From Anas platyrhynchos (Eukaryota > Chordata > Aves > Anseriformes > Anatidae), in NCBI RefSeq assembly GCF_047663525.1, contig NC_092606.1, forward strand, positions 5,516,501 through 5,580,500: a stretch of DNA of 64,000 nt. Direction: 5' to 3'. Of this stretch, positions 51,140 to 63,494 are shown in pieces. The first letter of the stretch is position 1; the number at the start of each line of letters is the position of its first letter. The notes below the pieces were generated by a model. The model ran no database searches. It saw nothing but the letters and a program-made list of their open reading frames with translations, and had not been told where the DNA came from. The position numbers were made by a program, and so were the translations under genes.

Positions 51140-54100
51140 ATGGCGGAGCCTCCGCGGGGCGCCGAGCCCCTGTGGCGGACGCCTCCGGGCCGCTTGGCCC
51201 CACCGCACGTCTACCGCATGGCCAGCGCCTTGGGCGCCGAGCTGCGCCGCCTCTCGGGCCGCTTCGGGCCCGACGCCGTGGCCGGCTTGGTGCCGCCAGT
51301 TGTGCGGCTGCTGGAGTTGCTGGAGGCGCTGGTGGCCCCGGTGACACCGGCGGGTTCCGAGGGTGAGGGGCAGCAGGACGCGGAGGTGAGCGTTGATGGG
51401 ATCCCCCGGGGGGGAAGCGGTGGCCTTGTCCCCCTCTGTCCCCTTCCTGGTGGCACCCGGCCAGGGGCCCTTTGGCCCTCTGGGGAGGTGCTGACCCCTC
51501 TGCTATGTCCCCGAGGGCAGGTGGCTGCCTGGCCTGGCCCTTCTTCCTCCGTGGGTCCCCTCCGTGGTGGCCGTTGTCCTTGTAGGAATCCCCTGGGGGA
51601 CGCTGCTGTCCCCTCGGGGTCAGCTCACACCCACCTGGCTGTGTCCTGTCCCCCAGCCCCTTGGGGTGGCCCTGACCCCGCTGTCCCTGTCCCCCAGGAC
51701 CTGGAGCAGAGGCTGTGGGAGGCCGAGCGCCGGGAGCGCGCCCTGCACGGCCGCCTGGCCCACCTGGAGGAGCAGAACCAGCAGCTCCTGGGGCAGCTCG
51801 CCGAGAGCCAGTCCCAGGAAGGTGGGTGTCCCTGCGGGCTCGGGGTGGCCCTGCCACCACCGGCTGTCCCTGTGGGTGCCCCTGTCCTACCAGAGAGTGT
51901 GAGTGGTGGCTGGTGTGAGCCACAGGACCCCTCAATCCCCTGATTTTATGCACGGGTGAAGGGTTTGGGACGGAAAATATTCCTTGCGTGGGCTGGGAGG
52001 AGCTCGTGCCAGGGAGGTGGAGGCGCCCGCAGGCTCTGGGATCCCAGGGGGTGCCAGGAGGGTGGTGGGGATGGACGCAGGGTGCCAGCACGGGGGTGTC
52101 CCTGGGTCCTGGGAGCTGCTCACGGCCGTTCCCCTGTGTCTGGGCGCAGACAGCACGGCGAGGAAGGAACGAGAGGTGATGCTGCGGCTGAAGGAGGTGG
52201 TGGACAAGCAGCGGGACGAGATCCGTGCCCAAGCCCACGAGATCGTCTGCAAGAGCCGAGACACGGAGGCGGTGAGCGCGGGGGAGCTGGAGGATGTGAA
52301 GGGCCTCGGGACCTGCTTCCCTGTCCCCTCCCCGGGGCCGGTGTCACAAGCCTGCTGGGGCAGATGCCTTTCCCACGCCGTGCAGGCGCTGGTGGCCCTG
52401 GTGGCGGCCGAGCGGTGTTGTTGTGGCTCACTTGGGGCTGCCGTGGGCTTTCCAGCTCCAGGAGCAGCTGCAGCGCTTCATGTCCATGAACGAGGACCTG
52501 CGGCACAAGGTGGCCGTGGTGCAGGCGCAGCTCAAGAGCGCGCTGGAGAAGAAGTCGGACCTGGAGGCCGTCGTGGTGCAAACCCAGAGGGAGATGAACA
52601 GGAGGAGCAGGGCTGCCGCCGAGGCACCGCAGCCGAAGCCCAGCACGGTGAGCTGGCACCCGCGGGGGACTCGGAGTGGCCGAGGAGGGGTTGTCATTTG
52701 CCACGCGTGGCAGTGGGAGGTGAGAGCAGGGCTTTAGGGTCCGCGTCCCCCCGCTCACCCTCTCCGTCCCCCAGGAAGGAGCGCCGCTGCCTGACGAGGA
52801 GCCCCAGCCCCGGGATGCGAGCAGGAGCCCCGCTCACTGCTGCTTCTCCAAGGAAGAGCTGCAGCAGATCCTGCAGGAGCGGAACGAGCTCAAGACCAAC
52901 CTGTTCTTGGTGCAGGAGGAGCTGGCCTATTACCAGCGGTGAGCCCTTCCCTGGTGGCACGGGGAATCGAGCTGGGTGCCTCCTGTCCCCATAGCACCCC
53001 TCGGCTGCTCTAGGTAGGATTTCTTTGGTTAACTACCGAATTCTCTTCTCCAGGGAGCTGCTGAACGAAGACAGAGTTCCCAGCTTCTTCCTGAATGCAA
53101 TGAAGTCGACAATCAAAAAACAGAAAAGGAAAATCCGAGCCAAAATGCTGGGGACGGCGGAGGAGTCAGCGAGCAGGTGAGTCCGGCTGGTCCGAGGACG
53201 GGGAGGTCTCCGGAGCGGGGTGGCTGCCGGCCGGCTCGGTGCCTCCCTGCGCTGTGACACCTTGCCAGGGAACTCCCCAGGGCTCCCTGCTTCGCCCCTG
53301 CCTGCTTCCAGAGATCAAAGGTTTATTGTCTGTGCTTGATGTCTGGCTCTGGCTCAGCCCTGGGAGTGCTGCAGGGGCTGGGCTGCTCGCCGCTCGCATG
53401 TCCCTGTCACCTGTCACACGCCTGCTCCCTGGCCGAGTGCCACTCGTCCCTGCGTGGACGGTGGCGGTGCTGGGACCTCCGGGCTGGTCCCTGCACTGCG
53501 TGCTTGGAGGCCACCCAGCAGAGAGCCCTTGAAGATGACGGTAGAGATGTTCCCTGGAGGCTCTGCCAGATTTTTGTGGGCAGTGCTGGCTCCAGCAGAC
53601 TCCTCGCCACGGGGAGGGGAAGGGACCCTCCGAGCGCTGCCCCTGCTCGAGGCAGGGGGCTAAGCCTGAGCTGAAGCTGCTCCTGTGGCATCAGGGGGAC
53701 GCCTGGGGACGTATCTCACTGGCTTTTGGGGCTTCAATAAAGGTCTGAAGGGGGCTGAGCTCTTCTGTGCCATTGAAACCTGCTGCTGCTGCTTGCGCTG
53801 GGGGCTCCTGGCGGGGGGGACCCAGGCACAGAGGGGTTTGTACAACCTGGAGCAGCCTGAGAGCGCTGCGGGGCTGGAGCTGAGGCTCCCAGCGTGGCCC
53901 CTTCCCAGCTCTGGCAGCCTCCTCGGGCAGGAGGAGGTGGTTGGTGCTGCTCGGAGCTCCGGGGGGCTGGGAAGGGCAGGGATGGGATGCTCACGGTGCT
54001 CCTGGCTGGGACCTTGCCGGGCCAGGCCGCTCAGGGTAGGGATGGGTCCTCCCCACCTACCCGAAACCTTTTTACGTGCAGCCTGCAGTGCCCTCGGAGA

Positions 54101-55417
54101 GGCAGAACGGGATTTTCAGGAGCGCGGGGGTTCCCCCAGCTCCGCACAGCTCGTTTTTCCTCCTGCTAAAAATGCTGCTCGCTTGTGCACCTGGGGGGAG
54201 CTGCACGCTTTGCTCACACCCGGACAGCCACCACCAGGCGAGCTCCTGCCCTGCAGCCCTCTTTTGGGGCTCACCCCCTGTCCTGCAGGGCCTGCCTGAT
54301 CCCCATCGTGTCCCCAAGGTCCAGTTGTCACAGCCCCTGGGTGTGCTGGGGGCTTTGTAGGGCTGGGGACATCCCCCCGGCAGTGGCTGCAGGTCCCTTG
54401 AGCACCGTGCCAGGTTTTGTTGCCTACAAACTTGCGCGTGGGCTGCGGCTCTGCTGCCCTGGCAATGTGGGACCAGCGTCTGCTGACCAAGCGCCGAGGG
54501 TTTGGAGCTGATATCTGAGAGCTTTGGGGGCTGAGGGCACGGCGCTGGGGCTGTGCTCGCCACGAAACGCAGCTGTGGGGTGTGAGCATTGCTGTGGCTG
54601 CGGGTGCCAAGGGCTTGGAGAGCAAACACGGGACGGAGCGGGCTGGGAAGCAAGAGGAAAAGATGGGTGCGGGTCGGTCCCACCAGGCAGCGATGGAGAC
54701 CTGAAATAAGAGGCAGAAAATGCCAGGAGGGCTCCTGGGGCACAGCCAGGGCAGAGGAAGGGGTGGCTGCCTGTTACGCATGGTGCTGGGGCGCAGAGGG
54801 GTGCCTCGGGGGCTCTGGTGCTCTCCGTGTGTGACTCAGCTGAGTTTTTGTCCCTTCCTTTGTGCTGCAGCGAGGAAGACGAGGGCTCCTGGCTCCCGGC
54901 TCGCAGCGCAGACTGTGTGGATGGCCAGCCTCCCGAATCCAAAATCAGGAGCTTGTAAGTTCCCTCCCATCTCAGGCACTGGTGGGGACGGGTGGCTCTG
55001 CTGGCAGGGAGCATTTTTTGGGCTCAGCCGTGGACCCAACACCAGCCGAGCTCGGTGCCTGCCCTGGGGTGCTGCCGCAGAGCGGGGCTGCTTGGTTTTG
55101 GGGGATTTCTCTTTCCCTGTGCAGGCACAAACCCTGCTGCCTTTTGGGGGCTGCCACACGCTCAGGGTGCTCCCAGCCGGGCATGCAGAAGGCCGGCTGG
55201 GATCCGGCTGCATCCCTGGGAAGCTTTCCTCCCCCACACCCCTTATCTGCTCTCTCTCTGCAGCTTCGGGCTGTGGTATCAGGGCAGCAGCAACGACCCC
55301 CCCGCTGCCAGCTGCTCCGGAGCCTGGGAAGTCATCGAGTCACCCGAAACGCAGCTGGAGGCGGTGGGAGAGGACGGGCAGGCGGGCAGCCCGCACACAG
55401 CATCGCCGCCCCTCTGA
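51140..55417 (+). CDS. RILP: RILP, Rab-interacting lysosomal protein
   Basis: Eight exons: 51140-51385, 51698-51821, 52150-52271, 52456-52647, 52775-52938, 53054-53176, 54871-54954, 55264-55417; 402 residues against 401 in human. The RH1 region comes first (VYRMASALGAELRRLSGRFGPDAVAGLVPPVVRLLELLE). A long coiled coil runs through exons 2-4 (LKEVVDKQRDEIRAQ, LQEQLQRFMSMNEDLRHKVAVVQAQL). The RH2 region, the Rab7-binding part, is at about 250-320 (FSKEELQQILQERNELK, FLVQEELAYYQRELL, KKQKRKIRAKMLG). A tail with PPESKIRSFFGLWYQG follows, as in human. RILP binds GTP-Rab7 on late endosomes and lysosomes and recruits dynein-dynactin. The ATG at 51140 is chosen for frame; the next in-frame Met (51218) would cut into RH1. 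Neighbours PRPF8 and SCARF1 are in the human order. Confidence 0.95.
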
Positions 55418-55911
55418 CCCCGCTGCAGCCGACACCCCCAGGAGCTGCGTGGGCACAGAGCAGTGGGGGCAGCCGGGGGGGCTCAGCACCCATGGGTGCT
55501 GCTCCCTGCTTGCAGCTCCACGGGTGTCTGCACCCGCTCCGTGGGCACCACCCAGGGGCCCGTTGCCCCCATTTTCCTTCCCCCCAACCTTTCCAACCCT
55601 GCCTCCCCTTATCCCTGCAATGTGAAGAAGGAGGAAGAGTGCCCGGGGCTGCCTGGGCGCTGTCCTGCGGGTGCCCACCCCGGGCTGAGCACCCTGCACT
55701 GCCGAGGGCTGGGTGTCTGTGCGCTCAGGAGCCGTGGGGCTGTGGCGCAGCGAGCACCCCTCGTGCACCTTTCCGACGTGGGGTGAATCCATTTTGTACC
55801 GGGACTTGTTCCTGCTGCTGGCAACTGGAAAATTTGGGCGATGCCAGTGCTCGTGGGGGGTACGGGGGCCCTACAGGCAAGGTACTTCCTCAATCTAGAA
55901 CTGGAAACAGA

Positions 55912-55917
55912 AATAAA
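55912..55917 (+). terminator. RILP: RILP polyadenylation signal
   Basis: AATAAA about 500 bases after the RILP stop, within CAGAAATAAACGG. The only other clear AATAAA nearby (about 53737) is inside RILP intron 6, where its use would truncate the message. Confidence 0.7.
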
Positions 55918-55929
55918 CGGGGCGCTCGT

Positions 55930-56770
55930 TCCTCCGACGAGGCACCCGCCACAACCTTTGCTCTGTCTTTGCTTTTGGGATTTTGGGAGCTGTTCCCCGG
56001 GGAATCTGTGGCTTTTTGTGTGCTGGTGCAAAGGGCTGCAGCCTGCTGCACGGTGCCAGAGCCCCTGCGGGGGGCTGGCTTGGGGACAGTGGCAGTGAGG
56101 TGTGCTCCAGACACCCCAAATGGCCAGCGGGTGACCTGCGATGGGAATTGGGGCTGCTCAGGCACAGAGGAGTTAAATCCTGCGTGTTGGGGGGAGCAGC
56201 ACCACGCTTCCAGCCTGGATTCCACCCCCCCTGGCCGGCCAGGCTTGGGTAGGAAAAAGGTGTTTCCTGTACATCTGCTGACACAAAGCTCCTGGGGAGG
56301 CGGGCGGTGGGACAGTGGCCAGCGGTGGCCGTGGGCCCTGGCCCCCGGCTGGTTCAAAGGGCAGCGTGGGGCCCGCTGTGTGCCCGGGGGGGACGTGGGG
56401 ACCCCGGGGGGGACAGCAGGAGGAGAGGGGGCGGATGGATGCCTCAGGTGGGGTGGGGGACGTGGCCTGAAGCAGCTTTGGGGGGCGATGGAGCAGGTGA
56501 AGGGGAGATGCTGGGTGGGTGCCCTTCCCCGCGGGGGGTGCTGAGTCCCCGGCCGCCCGTTTTTTTGGCAGCGAAAGCCAAAAATAGCCCCCCCAGGGGC
56601 ATTCCCAGCTCCTTCCTTCCCTGCGCACCCCCTGACGTGGGATCGGGGCGCCTCCTCCCGCGTTTCCTCAGGAAGAAACCCAAGGCTGGCAGGAGGAAGA
56701 GGCCGAGCCGCGGGAGAGGGACGGGACAGGACGGACAGAAGGACGGACGGACGGACACGGCCCCGGCACG
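55930..56770 (+). other. RILP-SCARF1 spacer and SCARF1 5' region
   Basis: GC-rich spacer with no recognised gene. Just before the SCARF1 ATG a short GGAC/GGACA tandem (56719-56758) lies in the probable 5'UTR. No TATA box stands out. Confidence 0.5.
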
Positions 56771-59700
56771 ATGGCGAGCGCCCGGCCGCTGCTGTGCCTG
56801 TGCCTGCAGCTGTGGCTGTGGGTGCAGGGCTCTGCCCAGGAGCTTGACCCCGACGGCAGGAACGTCTGCAAGGCGGACAGGTGGGTGCCACCACCGCCCC
56901 GGGACCCTTGGGTGGCAGCAGGGGGGGATCCTCAGTCCGGCCTTCCATGGACGGGGAGCTGCAGCCCGGTGCTGCGTGGGCACGGGGAATAGGACGGTGC
57001 TGGGGGGCTCCAAGCCCTCAAATCCCTTCTCCATGGGGTTATTTCTCACGTACCAAGAGAGTATGGGGGCAATGGTGGGGTTTTGGGAGCATTGGAAATA
57101 TTTCTAACGCTCACCAGGGCAGAAACATCCTGGCAGCAAATCCTAAATAGCTCTGGGAGCTGATATCCCTGCCCGTTTGCTGCTATTTTGCCTTGTTCAT
57201 TGGTCTCTCCGTCAACACCGTGCTTTGTTGCCATTTTTTGGGGTCACCAGCACGCCTCTGAGCCTCTCCCAAGGTGTCAGGGCCCTGGTTTTGGGCTCCA
57301 TAGCCGCGGTGTTGGCAGCACCGGGCGCGCCTGTCCCGGCACCAGCCCCGCGGCCCACGCTGGCTGCAGCGTCTTAAATTTCCTTCTATTTTCCCAACTT
57401 CCTTCCGGAGCAAAGCCCCCGGGGCCTCGCGGCTTCCCCGTGTGCGAGACTGAGCCCTGGGGGGGGGGAAACACCCCGCTTTAGCTTCATGTTAGCCAAA
57501 GAGCCCTGAAGCTGAACACAGACGTACCCAGCCCCGGTCCCCATCTGATGTCCCCCCCGGTCCCCATCTTATGTCCCCTCTCTGTCCCGCAGCCCCCCCG
57601 CGGGCCTGGCATGCTGCCCCGGCTGGAAGCAGGAAGGGCGGGAGTGCACGGCTGGTAAGCCTTGGATGGATGACACCCAAAATCCTCGTCCCCACGCTCG
57701 GCTGGGTGTTTCCTCCACACCATCGGCCCCGCAGTGCCGTGGAGAGCCCCCAGCTGCCCACCGAGCGGGGTGCTGATGGTGCAGAGGGGGGTACCAGCCC
57801 ACTGGGGGTGCGGGAGGTGCTGGGGACCACGCGTGGTGCCACCCTGGTGGGGTTGGCACACCCTGATGTGCCCCGACAGCGCTGTGCGAAGGCGAGGACG
57901 CCTGCGGGCCGGACGAGGTGTGCGTGAGACCGGGGCTTTGCCGCTGCAAACCCGGCTTCTTCGGCGCAGACTGCAGCTCCCGTGAGTGCTCCCCACCTCC
58001 GCCAGCCTTCCCCAGGAATCACTTCCCTGTGATTCCTCACCCTTCTTTCTACCTCCCCTATTTTTTTCCCCCCGCAGGTTGCCCGGCACAGTACTGGGGC
58101 CCCGACTGCAAGCAGCGGTGCCCGTGCCACCCCGGCGGGACGTGCGAGGCGGCGAGCGGGCGCTGCACCTGCCACCCCGATCGCTGGGGCGAGCTGTGCC
58201 AATTCCCTTGCCAATGCGGGCCCCATGGCCGCTGCGAGCCCCTGACCGGTGCCTGCCGCTGCGAGCCGGGCTGGTGGTCACCCAGCTGCAAGAAGCAGTG
58301 CCAGTGCAACGCCGCCAACTCGCACTGCGACCCCCTGACCGGGCACTGCCACTGCCTGCCGGGCTGGTGGGGCAGGAGGTGCAGCTTCAAGTGCTCCTGC
58401 AACCTCTCGCCCTGCACCCAGGAGACGGGCAAGTGCGAGTGCAAGGCTGGGTTTTGGGGGCTGGGGTGCCAGCGGCGCTGCGACTGCTTGCACGGCTCCT
58501 GCAACCCCCTCAGCGGGCACTGCAGCTGCGTCCCCGGGTACCAGGGCAGGAGCTGCCGGGAGCCCTGCCCGGCGGGGAAATACGGGTCGCAGTGTGTGCA
58601 CAGGTGAGCTGGGGGCACTACGGGGGGGAAAATCAACGGGGTACATCCGTCCCTTTGGCTGGATGGGGAGATATATTGGGGAGGGGGAGGTTTGGGCAGC
58701 CCTGGTGGGATGCAGCATTTTTTTGGGGGACGGGGAGGATGCTGAAGCCTCGCCACCCCTGTGCCCGTGCAGCTGCGGGAACTGCAAGCGCAGCCAGCCC
58801 TGCTCGCCCGTGGATGGCTTCTGCCTGGCGTGCCAGCCCGGCTGGAATGGGACCCTGTGCAAGGAGCGCTGCGCCCCCGGCTTCCACGGCGAGGGCTGCC
58901 TCCAGCCGTGCCCCCGCTGCCGGCACGGGGACGCCTGCGATGCGGAGACCGGGTCGTGCCTGCACTGCGAGCCCGGCTGGATGGGACCCAGGTACCCCCC
59001 TGCTGCCTCCCAGGTGCAGGTCCTGGTGGGGGTCCCAGCACCCTGACGCCTCCTCGCTTTGTCTCGGCAGCTGCAACAGCTCCTGCCCCGCGGGCACCTT
59101 CGGGGACGGATGCCAGTTCCTCTGCCCCGAGTGCGTTTGGGGGAGCTGCGACCCCGTATCGGGTGCCTGCCTCTGCCAGGCCGGCTACTGGGGACCCAGG
59201 TAACGTGGGGAGTGGGGCAGGGCTGGGACCCCCCATCCCCGGGGGCATTTCCCCTCCTTTCTTCTCTCTTCCAGCTGTAACGACACCTGCCCGGAGGGGT
59301 ATTTTGGCGTGAATTGTTCCTCCCCGTGCCAGTGCTCCCGAGGGCCCTGCCACCCCGTGCGGGGTGACTGCGCGCTGAGTAAGAGCAGCCCCACTTTTCC
59401 ACCTCCATCCAAACGAGGGGGGGCCGCAGCATCCTCCCCAGGGGACGGGGATGTCGTGGTGCAGCTACGGACACCCCGATCCCGTTTTCCCTATGCAGGT
59501 CTGGACCCCGGGGCTCTGGCGGCCGCCATCCTCGTCCCTCTCCTCCTGCTGCTGCTCTGCGTTGTCTGCTGCTGCTGCAGCGCCGGCCCCGCAGATGCTA
59601 GAGACAGGTGGGTGTGAGGGGCCCCTTAGTGCCAAATCCCATCCTTTTGGTGCCTTCATGCCCCTGTTCCTGCGCAGGGCGGCCGTGCCGGACGACGACG

Positions 59701-61259
59701 TGGTGGCCAGGATGAAGCACCACGTGCAGGGGGTGCTGGCAAACCTCAGCGCGATGCTGCCCTGCTTCTCCCTGGGCGGCTACAAACTTCCCAAAGTCAC
59801 AGGTGAGGAAAGCGGGGCCGCCGATGGCCCTTTTTGGGGGGGATCCCGCAGGGCGGGTGATGCTCTGCGCCCCCATGACCTCAGCTTGTTGTTTTCTCCC
59901 CCCCAGTTTCCCACCACGACGCAGAAATCCCCTTCAATCCCAGCTTCATCGAGTCGCCCTCGGCCGCCTGGGTTTCGGATAGCTCCTTCTCCTCCTTTGA
60001 CACCGACAACGAGGGACCCGAGTACTCCGTCCCTCCCAGAGAAGGTGACCCACGAAGCTGCGCCTCCCCTCCCCGCAGCCTTTCCGTGCTGCCCCAACCC
60101 CGTCCCACCCTTTTGGAGTCCTTGGGCTCCCCGAGGATGCTGGGCGCAGCCTGCCATTTATTTTTATTCCCTCATTTCCCTCTCCCCAAGGCCGTGCTTG
60201 GTCTCGTGCACTGGGACGTGCCCGGCGTGGGCACAGCCCTATTACAGCCGCACCCCCGAGCCCTGACGCTCGCCCCCTTTTCCCTCAGGTGTCCCGCTGC
60301 TGGGGGGGGCCGAGCTGCAGGACGGGGCCTCCCCCCCGGGTGAGGCGCTCCCAGACCCGGCCGCCTTCAGCTCCGATGATGTCTCGCAGCCCTTCGCCAT
60401 CCCCCGCACCTCCAGCATCGCCAAGGCCAAGCGGCCTTCTGTCTCCTTCGCCGAGGGGACGAAATTTGGGGCGGCGGAGACCCCCAGCCCCGGGCGGAAG
60501 CCCAAGACCCCATGGGGGGCGGCCAAGCTGTCCCCCACATCAGGGGAAGCAGGGGATGAGTCCCCCGCCGAGCAGCCGGCCAGCGATGGCTACGAGAGCC
60601 CCGATCCCCTCGCCAAGGGGGACGAAAGCCACCGGCCATCGCCTCGGGCCACCCCGGGGGGCCGCCGGCGGGTGGTCTCCGGCACCAGGCACGTGGCCCA
60701 GAGGGTGGAAGCCCTGGAAGCGGCCGCCAAAAGCGGCAGCTGGGACGCGAAGGGGAAGGATCCCAACGTCACCACCATCTACATGATGGTGGGGACGGCC
60801 GGGCAGGACCCCAAAGCCGAGGGAGGTGGCGAGGGACCAGTCCAGGCCGTGCTGAAGAGGCTGGGGAGCCTGCAGAAAGGCAAGTGGGCCGCCAAGGAGG
60901 AGCCCAAGGCGCGGAGGAGTGTTGAGGCCATCCAAAAACCTCCCCGCCGGGCCCTGGCACAGCGCAGGGACTCGGCGAACGGCTGCAAGCAGAGGGAGAG
61001 CGTCCCGGGGGCTGCAGGTGAGCAGCGCCCCAGCAAACAGCAGCACCCCCCCGGGAAGAGACAATCCTTCCCACTGGCATCGGCCTCGCTGAAAGGCGCC
61101 GGGGCTCAGGATGGGGTTGGCGATGCCACGGAGAGGGGCAAAAGCCTGGAGGTGACCCTAAGGCTGGAAACGAAGGGCCAGGCTGCCCCCGAGGAAGAGC
61201 CCAAATACGAGACCGTGAGCTGCAGTGACGATTCGCCGGCTGCCCCCGCAGCCACCTGA
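56771..61259 (+). CDS. SCARF1: SCARF1, scavenger receptor class F member 1 (SREC-I)
   Basis: Eleven exons: 56771-56880, 57593-57654, 57880-57981, 58078-58603, 58773-58991, 59071-59199, 59275-59378, 59499-59607, 59678-59802, 59907-60044, 60289-61259; 864 residues (human 830). A signal peptide (about 1-22, hydrophobic LLCLCLQLWLWV) leads into ELDPDGRNVC. A run of EGF-like, cysteine-rich repeats follows to about 415 (CRCKPGFFGADC, CRCEPGWWSPSC, CHCLPGWWGRRC). One transmembrane helix is at about 423-444 (ALAAAILVPLLLLLLCVV followed by CCCC). The long cytoplasmic tail keeps QPFAIPRTSSIAKAKRPS, VTTIYM and an end PKYETVS resembling human EPEYENV. In mammals it takes up modified LDL, heat-shock proteins and apoptotic cells on endothelium and phagocytes. 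Start chosen by signal peptide; it is the first Met of the frame. Confidence 0.95.
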
Positions 61260-62055
61260 GCCCCCGGCTCCGTCCCCCTCCGTGGCTGGGGGCAGTGGGG
61301 ACCTGCGGGACCCCGCTGGGTCAGTCCCAGCCTGGGGGAGCCAAGGTCCCCCCCCAAGCATGGGGCTGGACACACGGAGCCTTCCCGTTATCCCCATTCC
61401 CTTCCCACTACGCCGGACCCCACCGGTGAGACGGGCGATACTGAGAGCCACAGCCCCAGCAGCTGGCGGTGCTTTGGGGCTGTTTTGTGCCCCCTGCATC
61501 CCACGGGCCCCATTTTGTGGTCACTGGGGGGAGCGGGATGCCCCTTGGTGGCTCTCCCTGTAAAGGTGCTTCTCGCTGGAGGGGATTATTTTACGGAGCT
61601 CTGCTGGGCGAGACAATGGGCTGCCACGGGCGGCTTCCACAAAAAATAATTTTAGCTGCTTATCTTGAAGGATATCTAGGTCTGCGGGGGGTTATCTGTG
61701 CAGCTCTGGCTGTGGGGGTTTCTGTGTTAGAGGCAGGGCACCGGCTGGGTGCACGGCCCCGAAGCACCACAAGATGCCACAGTCATCCACACTGCACCCA
61801 TCCACGAGCAAAGCGGGGCCGTGAACACCACCCTGTGCACCAGGAACTGTACAGGCCCAATAAGGACAGAAAATGGGTGGAAAATGGCATTTTTGTGGGA
61901 GCCCTGTGACTGTCGGCAGGCACACCGGGTGCTCGAGGAGCCGGAGGATTCGCAGCATGAGCTGGGTTTGGGTGTATCTAGGTAAAAGCAGTTCTCTGTG
62001 TATTTTTCTGTTATTTCGAGGGGTGTGAAAGCCTCTGACTGGAAATTAAATGTTA
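61260..62055 (+). other. SCARF1: SCARF1 3'UTR, probable
   Basis: About 790 bases after the SCARF1 stop without a credible coding frame, ending near the variant signal ATTAAA (62045-62050). Extent inferred. Confidence 0.45.
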
Positions 62056-62146
62056 CCAAAGGAGCTTGGTTTCCCAGCTGTTCTCCGGATTGAAGATACA
62101 GCCAGAAATATTCGCTGAAGTAGGAGAGCTGTTGCTACCTTTAGGC

Positions 62147-62148
62147 AT

Positions 62149-62195
<47 letters not shown>

Positions 62196-62199
62196 TTTT
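62147..62199 (+). repeat. (ATTT)n microsatellite, about 13 units
   Basis: Near-perfect tetranucleotide run in the SCARF1 3' flank, ending in TTTTCC. Confidence 0.95.
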
Positions 62200-63490
62200 C
62201 CGTTTTCTGGTTCTGTTGAGGTAATTCTGTGCTCTCAGGAACCAACCTCGGCCCGGGGAGGGGTGGTGATGGAGAGAGCAGGGCCGAGGGGACACGGGGT
62301 GGGCTGGGGGCACACACGTTGCAGGTTGAGTCTCCGTGTGCGGACCCTGCTCTGGTGCTGCCTCTTTGTGCTTTGGGGTTCGGGACATTTTGCTTTTTCT
62401 CCTTTTGCTTTTCCCGGGGACGTCTCCCCTGATGTGAGCCACACGCTCCCCATGCTCACACACGGAGGTTTCCAGCTCGCAGCCCTCCTCCGCTGTGATG
62501 CCTCTCACCCATACCACCAAAAGCTGTAGAAGACGAACAACATCCATCCTGGTGGCCCAGGGAGGAGCAGACACCTCACCGGGCTGTGTCCTGCTTTTCC
62601 AACCCATCCCCAGATGGGGACACCAGGGACCACCACCAGAGCCCACCACAGACCCCCGGTGAGGCCTGGCGGGAGCTGTCGCCTCCCTTCCAGCCTCCCC
62701 TTGTCCCTGGCCGGTTTGTGTAAACGCCTGTCCGTGCCAGCGCTGTGCTTCGCCCTCACTTCAGCTTTTGTGTGTTTCTCTCCACGATGTTTACTCATTC
62801 CCCAGGCGTCTTCACAGAGGGCAGCAGCTCTCCTGAGAGCTTCTTTTTGCCCCCTCGCGTAGACAAACACAGCCCTGAGGCGCTCTCGGCATCCCCGAGG
62901 CTCTGGAGGTCTCCGCAGGCCTCATGCCCTCCCGGCCTTCCCTTACGGCCGCCACAGGCACCGCACCGGCCCCGGCTGTTTTATTTTCCTCGGGCTTTTT
63001 TTATGGCTGTTTGCTTTGGCCGAACCCCCTGCTCCTGCCCCGCTGCTGTAAAGTTCCTCCTGAGGCCGAAGGCTTTCCTCTCCCACCCATCGCAGTGGTG
63101 TGTGTCCGTCCGTCCAGACCCCAGCGCCTTCACCCTCAGCCCCCATCAGTTGGGACCCTCGTTTGAGACCCCCCAGAGCCCTCTCCTTGCCCCAAACACC
63201 GCTTGGCCACCAAAATGGCCCCGTGGTGGCCAAACCCCTGGGTGGCTGTGGTGCAGGAGCAAGCCGAGGGGCGACGGCTCGGCGTTGGGACCCGGCGTTA
63301 GGTGAATCTGAAATTTCTCCTAATGGGGCATGAGGCAGGGCTGGGCTCGATGCTGTGCTCCTCGTCCTCGTCCCGCTCCTATCCCCGCCACCCGGCCCCA
63401 TGGGCACCGGGGGCTGCAGCGCTCCGAGCCCCCCGTGCTCGGGAGGGGAGTGTGCAGGGGGGGCCGCATCCTGCACCTGTCACCCACCTC
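62200..63490. other. GC-rich spacer downstream of SCARF1
   Basis: No recognised exon on either strand. In human the next gene is SLC43A2, but no part of it is recognised here. The 62.85-63.45 kb part is CpG-containing and CT-rich. Confidence 0.5.
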
Positions 63491-63494
63491 GGTT

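Noticed and set aside
50931-52238. Minus-strand open frame of 435 codons, Pro/Arg-rich
   Set aside because: Antisense to RILP exons 1-3 and their introns; composition explains it.
54862-56544. Plus-strand open frame of 560 codons over RILP exons 7-8
   Set aside because: Runs through introns in a frame other than RILP, and no homology is seen.
58058-59474. Minus-strand frames of 431 and 398 codons
   Set aside because: Antisense of the cysteine-rich SCARF1 EGF repeats.
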